Shown: piece after piece, positions 60,728-64,000 of the stretch
How positions within the stretch are numbered: the stretch's first letter is position 1
How the letters are laid out: each line of letters starts with the position of its first letter
Assembly: GCF_000002425.4 (NCBI RefSeq)
Contig: NC_037273.1
Location: forward strand, 10,878,639 to 10,942,638
DNA from: Physcomitrium patens
Lineage: Eukaryota > Streptophyta > Bryopsida > Funariales > Funariaceae
Direction: 5' to 3'
Length of the DNA stretch: 64,000 nt
Translations under genes and position numbers: made by a program
Notes under the pieces: model-generated
Database searches by the model: none
What the model saw: only the letters and a program-made list of their open reading frames with translations
Told to the model about the DNA's origin: nothing

Positions 60728-62400
60728 GCGCGCGGTTGGCTGGAAGAAGAGTCGAGAAGCGATGTGCGGCAGCGGCAGCAGCAGGAGGGGCAGGCAGTCA
60801 GGTGCAGCACGTCGCTGGGGTGATGCGGAGGGACTTTGCCGGTTGGCTGGGGTACAGAAGCGAGGGGTAAATATAGTAAGATTACGCGCGGCGGAAGGAC
60901 GCGATGGCCAACGAGGTGGAGGGGTTGGGGCGGTTTTACGTGTACAGTATGAGACTGACACTGACGTTGATCCTGCGCGAACCACCGGGGCTAGCGGTAG
61001 TAGATAGTTGGAGCGAGAGTTCGGGAGCGTTGTTGCGGATAAGCTCCGGCGTTTGACCCCAGGGTGCAACCGTAGTTGCATGGGGGTGGTGGGGGGATTG
61101 AAATTGGAACCGGACTTGGAGTTGAGAAGTTCGGGTTGTTTTTGGAGGCAGTTGAAAGACGTTTTTAAGAAGTTTGAGCTGTTGGAAATACATTGTTACC
61201 CTGAGCTTAAGCAGTGTGTAGTGGCGATGTGTTTAATTGTCTGATTCCTGTATGTTGGTGTGTGCGAGGCGTGTGAGTGCGTGGTTGTGTGCTTGACGTG
61301 GCGGTTATGGGCCGTGCTGTCGGAATGATTTACTGGATTATTTGGTCCATTGGTTTCGTGGACTGGAGACGGTGGATGTTTGTAGTGCTTGTGTGAACAA
61401 GGCGGGCATGCAGATGATGGGCTCGCAATAAAGACAGGGTCATGTCGGGTATTGCCCAGATGAAAGTCTCTTTTGGTGATGCCGATACGGAAAATGGAAG
61501 TTGGTACAGTCGCACGTTCAGGCGTCATGGGTTGCCTTGGAAGTTTGCATTGGAAGAGAGAGTTGAGGGTGTCCTGGATGATGTCCACGAGGTGGTGTTT
61601 GAATCGATGTTGTGCGAAGTAGACCTGAGCACCGATGTGTGACACCGGAATGGTGAGTTTGTGTCAATGAACTGTGAGCGTTTTGATTGAGGCAGACATC
61701 CAAGGGGTTGTTTTTCGGGTTCCAGGGTGCGAAGAGTTGGAGCTGCTCATGTTTGGTGTGGTGTTTTGTTTCGGGGTTAGTGTGTTGCGCATGCACTTGT
61801 GGCAGCATGCATTGTCAAGTGTGTCAGAGTCGTATGTATGCGGTGATTTTGCTGGAGTATTTGGAGAGGATGTGGATTCCTAACGAGCTGTGGAGATTTT
61901 TTAATAGCATGTGGATGGGATGAAATTTCGGCGAGTACGCACGATCGTGTTGACGTGGGTTGCTGCCTACACTGGTTTGCTCTGCTTGGTCGGTCGTTGT
62001 TTTGGAGAAGATTGTTTATGCCCCTAGCACTTGTCCCTTCGCTATCGATTACGGGGTAATCGTTCTTCTCAGTCAATTCAACTTTGAACCTCGTTGCATC
62101 GCCATTTTTTCGTAAGTGCAGCTTTCCTATGTGGACCGTCTCTATTGTATATCACTTGGGAGGATTGTAAGAGTCAGAGAGGTGGATGTGCCTGAGGGTT
62201 CGTGGACTGAGGTTGACAATGGAGAGTTCCCATTTCTATTCAGTCTTCGAAGTATTGGCGCTCGGGCTATTTTCCTGTTAGGAAGCTCACTTGAAACTTC
62301 GAGATGATTAAGTCTCCAAGAAAATAGTGCCTGGGTTTTTTTCAATTTGCAATGTCGTAGACATGGACTTAGTGCCGAGACTTTTAATCTTGTCAGGGGC
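60728..62400 (+). other. 3' region of beta-tubulin and GC-rich downstream DNA
   Basis: GC-moderate sequence rich in G and T on the plus strand, probably the 3' untranslated region followed by unknown DNA. An AATAAA hexamer lies at 61427-61432, about 700 bp after the stop, and is a possible polyadenylation signal. Several frames of 60-100 codons are open on both strands, as expected from composition, and none shows a known domain. Confidence 0.45.
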
Positions 62401-64000
62401 TGGATGAAGTCCGATGCACTAATATGTAGAGATGGTAATGAGAGTGTTAGTATCAGCGCAACATTCTCGACTTTGTGAAGAGGATGTTTGGAGTAAGATA
62501 TGAGGATTTCTCACATTTGTTTTTTTGCTTCATCCAAGTGCAATGTTGATTCTGATCCTAGTGGTATTAAAAACTTGATTTCTGGTTGAGTTGTCATAAC
62601 TGAATTGGCATTCACTCCACCCACTTTCAAACCTCAGTTTTGCTTTTGCATCCAGTTGTCCAACTTGTAGAAGGTTTTAAGAGTGAATCAAGCAAAGAAT
62701 TTAGTCGAGGTTTTGTCCTTGTCTCGATTTCTGTGCATGGAAAGGGATTCGTGTTCACTTTTGTTTGGAAATGAAGTCTCTATAATGGTAGTGTGCCTTT
62801 TTTAGCACATGTGGAGGCCCTTCTAATGTTCTACTTTTGCTCTATTAATTTTGCTTCAGAATGCAGTTGCACATCTTCATAAAGAGCGAAAATATCTGTT
62901 ACTTTATTCTATTTTAACTTACAAGGGTTTAATTTAGCGGTTTTCAATAAGTTCAGTTTTATACTTTACTAGTGAAAATTTGTGTCTTTTTTTTATCATT
63001 TAAAACATGACAAATAGGACAATGTCGTTTATTAGAATGCTTGCATATTTACTACCATCTTTGTTTTGATGTTCTGTACAATATAAAAAGATTATTTATT
63101 TTTAGTAGGAAACTTGTTTTCTTTTAGTTAATAGAATTGTCTTCTTTATTTTAGGTTGCTATTGCATTTCAAAGGTATTATATTATTATGAATTAAATGT
63201 AATTTCTTAACTAAGTTGTGTGATTATACCAAAATATTTTTGTTTCAATATGGCCAATCGCATTAAAGTGTATAACTAAGGTTTATTTAACTTCATGATT
63301 ATATAACATTAATAATATAATTCAACTTTTTAATGTTTAATGCACATTTATAAATATATTTTTAAAGAAGTTATACTTATAACTTTAGTATTTAATGTTA
63401 TAAAAAGAATAGAATAAATATGTAATCAGTCTCTAAAGAAGATGCTTAAATTCTTATTAAATTATATAAAGTGTAATATGTTAATTTGATATTATATTCG
63501 TATTGATATTTTAGTATTGATTTATTTCTTTTAATATTTATTTATATTCTTTTAATATTAAAATTAGGATTTGATGTCTTGATTAGATTGCTCTTATCAT
63601 TTTGTTTATTATTATTATGATATTAAACTTGAAAAAGATTAATTAATTATTGTACATTTCTTTGTTACAGAATATTAGATTGGTATTTAACTAGAATACT
63701 TTAATAATTATATTTAGATAACAAAAAAATGATTTTTTTTAAAATTTTATATTTCAAATATATATATATATGAATGTTAAAATGATCCTTGCTTTATTAA
63801 ACCAACCCACATGTCTAAATCTATCATTGCACTTCTATCTCCATTCTCTCGTTTCCAATTCCCACCCCAATTTTCAGCCCCCAATTCAATTCCCCTCATT
63901 CTATGCACCTACTCTTATTCCTAACCCTCGTCTTTGTTCTTCTCGTTTCCAACCTCCACTCTTATTTCCTTGTTTCAATCCCTGTACTCAATCTATGTCT
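62401..64000. other. AT-rich intergenic DNA
   Basis: Composition falls back to AT-rich from about 62500-62900. No gene, LTR end or RNA gene recognised. A pyrimidine-rich, GC-higher stretch starts at about 63790 and runs off the window. Confidence 0.5.

Noticed and set aside
60182-61081. 299-codon minus-strand frame across beta-tubulin exon 3
   Set aside because: Low-complexity Leu/Arg/His-rich shadow of the sense exon, running on into the 3' region; no domain.

Overview
The window looks like nuclear DNA of a land plant, most probably a bryophyte such as a moss. This is inferred from a plant-type beta-tubulin gene with two phase-1 introns, very AT-rich intergenic DNA, chromodomain Ty3/gypsy elements, and a second gypsy lineage of a kind I associate from memory with mosses and fungi. 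No species call is possible from the sequence alone.

The only convincing host gene is the beta-tubulin gene at 59026-60727 (+), three exons and 443 codons, intact. It sits in a GC-rich island (about 58300-62400) that contrasts sharply with its surroundings.

Almost everything else that can be read is transposon. Positions 1-3448 hold AT-rich DNA and a broken DUF4283/zinc-knuckle (LINE ORF1-like) pseudogene. From 3449 to 28757 there is a nested stack. An old minus-strand chromovirus (element C, 3449-10765 plus 28561-28757) has a younger minus-strand chromovirus (element A, 10766-28560) inserted in its 5' LTR, with 561-bp LTRs and a perfect 5-bp target duplication CCTAC. Element A was in turn hit twice by a different family (B): a solo LTR at 11633-12996 (-), and a three-LTR tandem element at 17544-27592 (+) that splits the A gag gene and is flanked by ACGT. 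Element C also carries a 1.5-kb non-coding insertion at 4182-5679.

From 28758 to 39780 there are LTR fragments, two divergent B-like solo LTRs (31209-32531 and 33145-34467), and a plus-strand chromovirus remnant (D) whose gag is split by two more B-like LTRs (35291-36618 and 36724-37522). D ends at an inverted junction with a minus-strand remnant (E). From 39782 to 58300 the sequence is AT-rich with a decayed Copia reverse transcriptase (about 46280-47010) and stacked, strongly decayed chromovirus remnants (about 47990-54173). There are two assembly gaps (24036-24151 and 49735-49890).

The most interesting signal is the B-like LTR family. It has LTRs of about 1.33 kb ending TGTCGT...ACGACA, 4-bp target duplications built around CG (ACGT, ACGC/ATGC, ACGA/ACGT, ATGA), a dense CCAAT-box cluster inside the B LTR, mosaic LTR sequences, and repeated insertion into chromovirus bodies.
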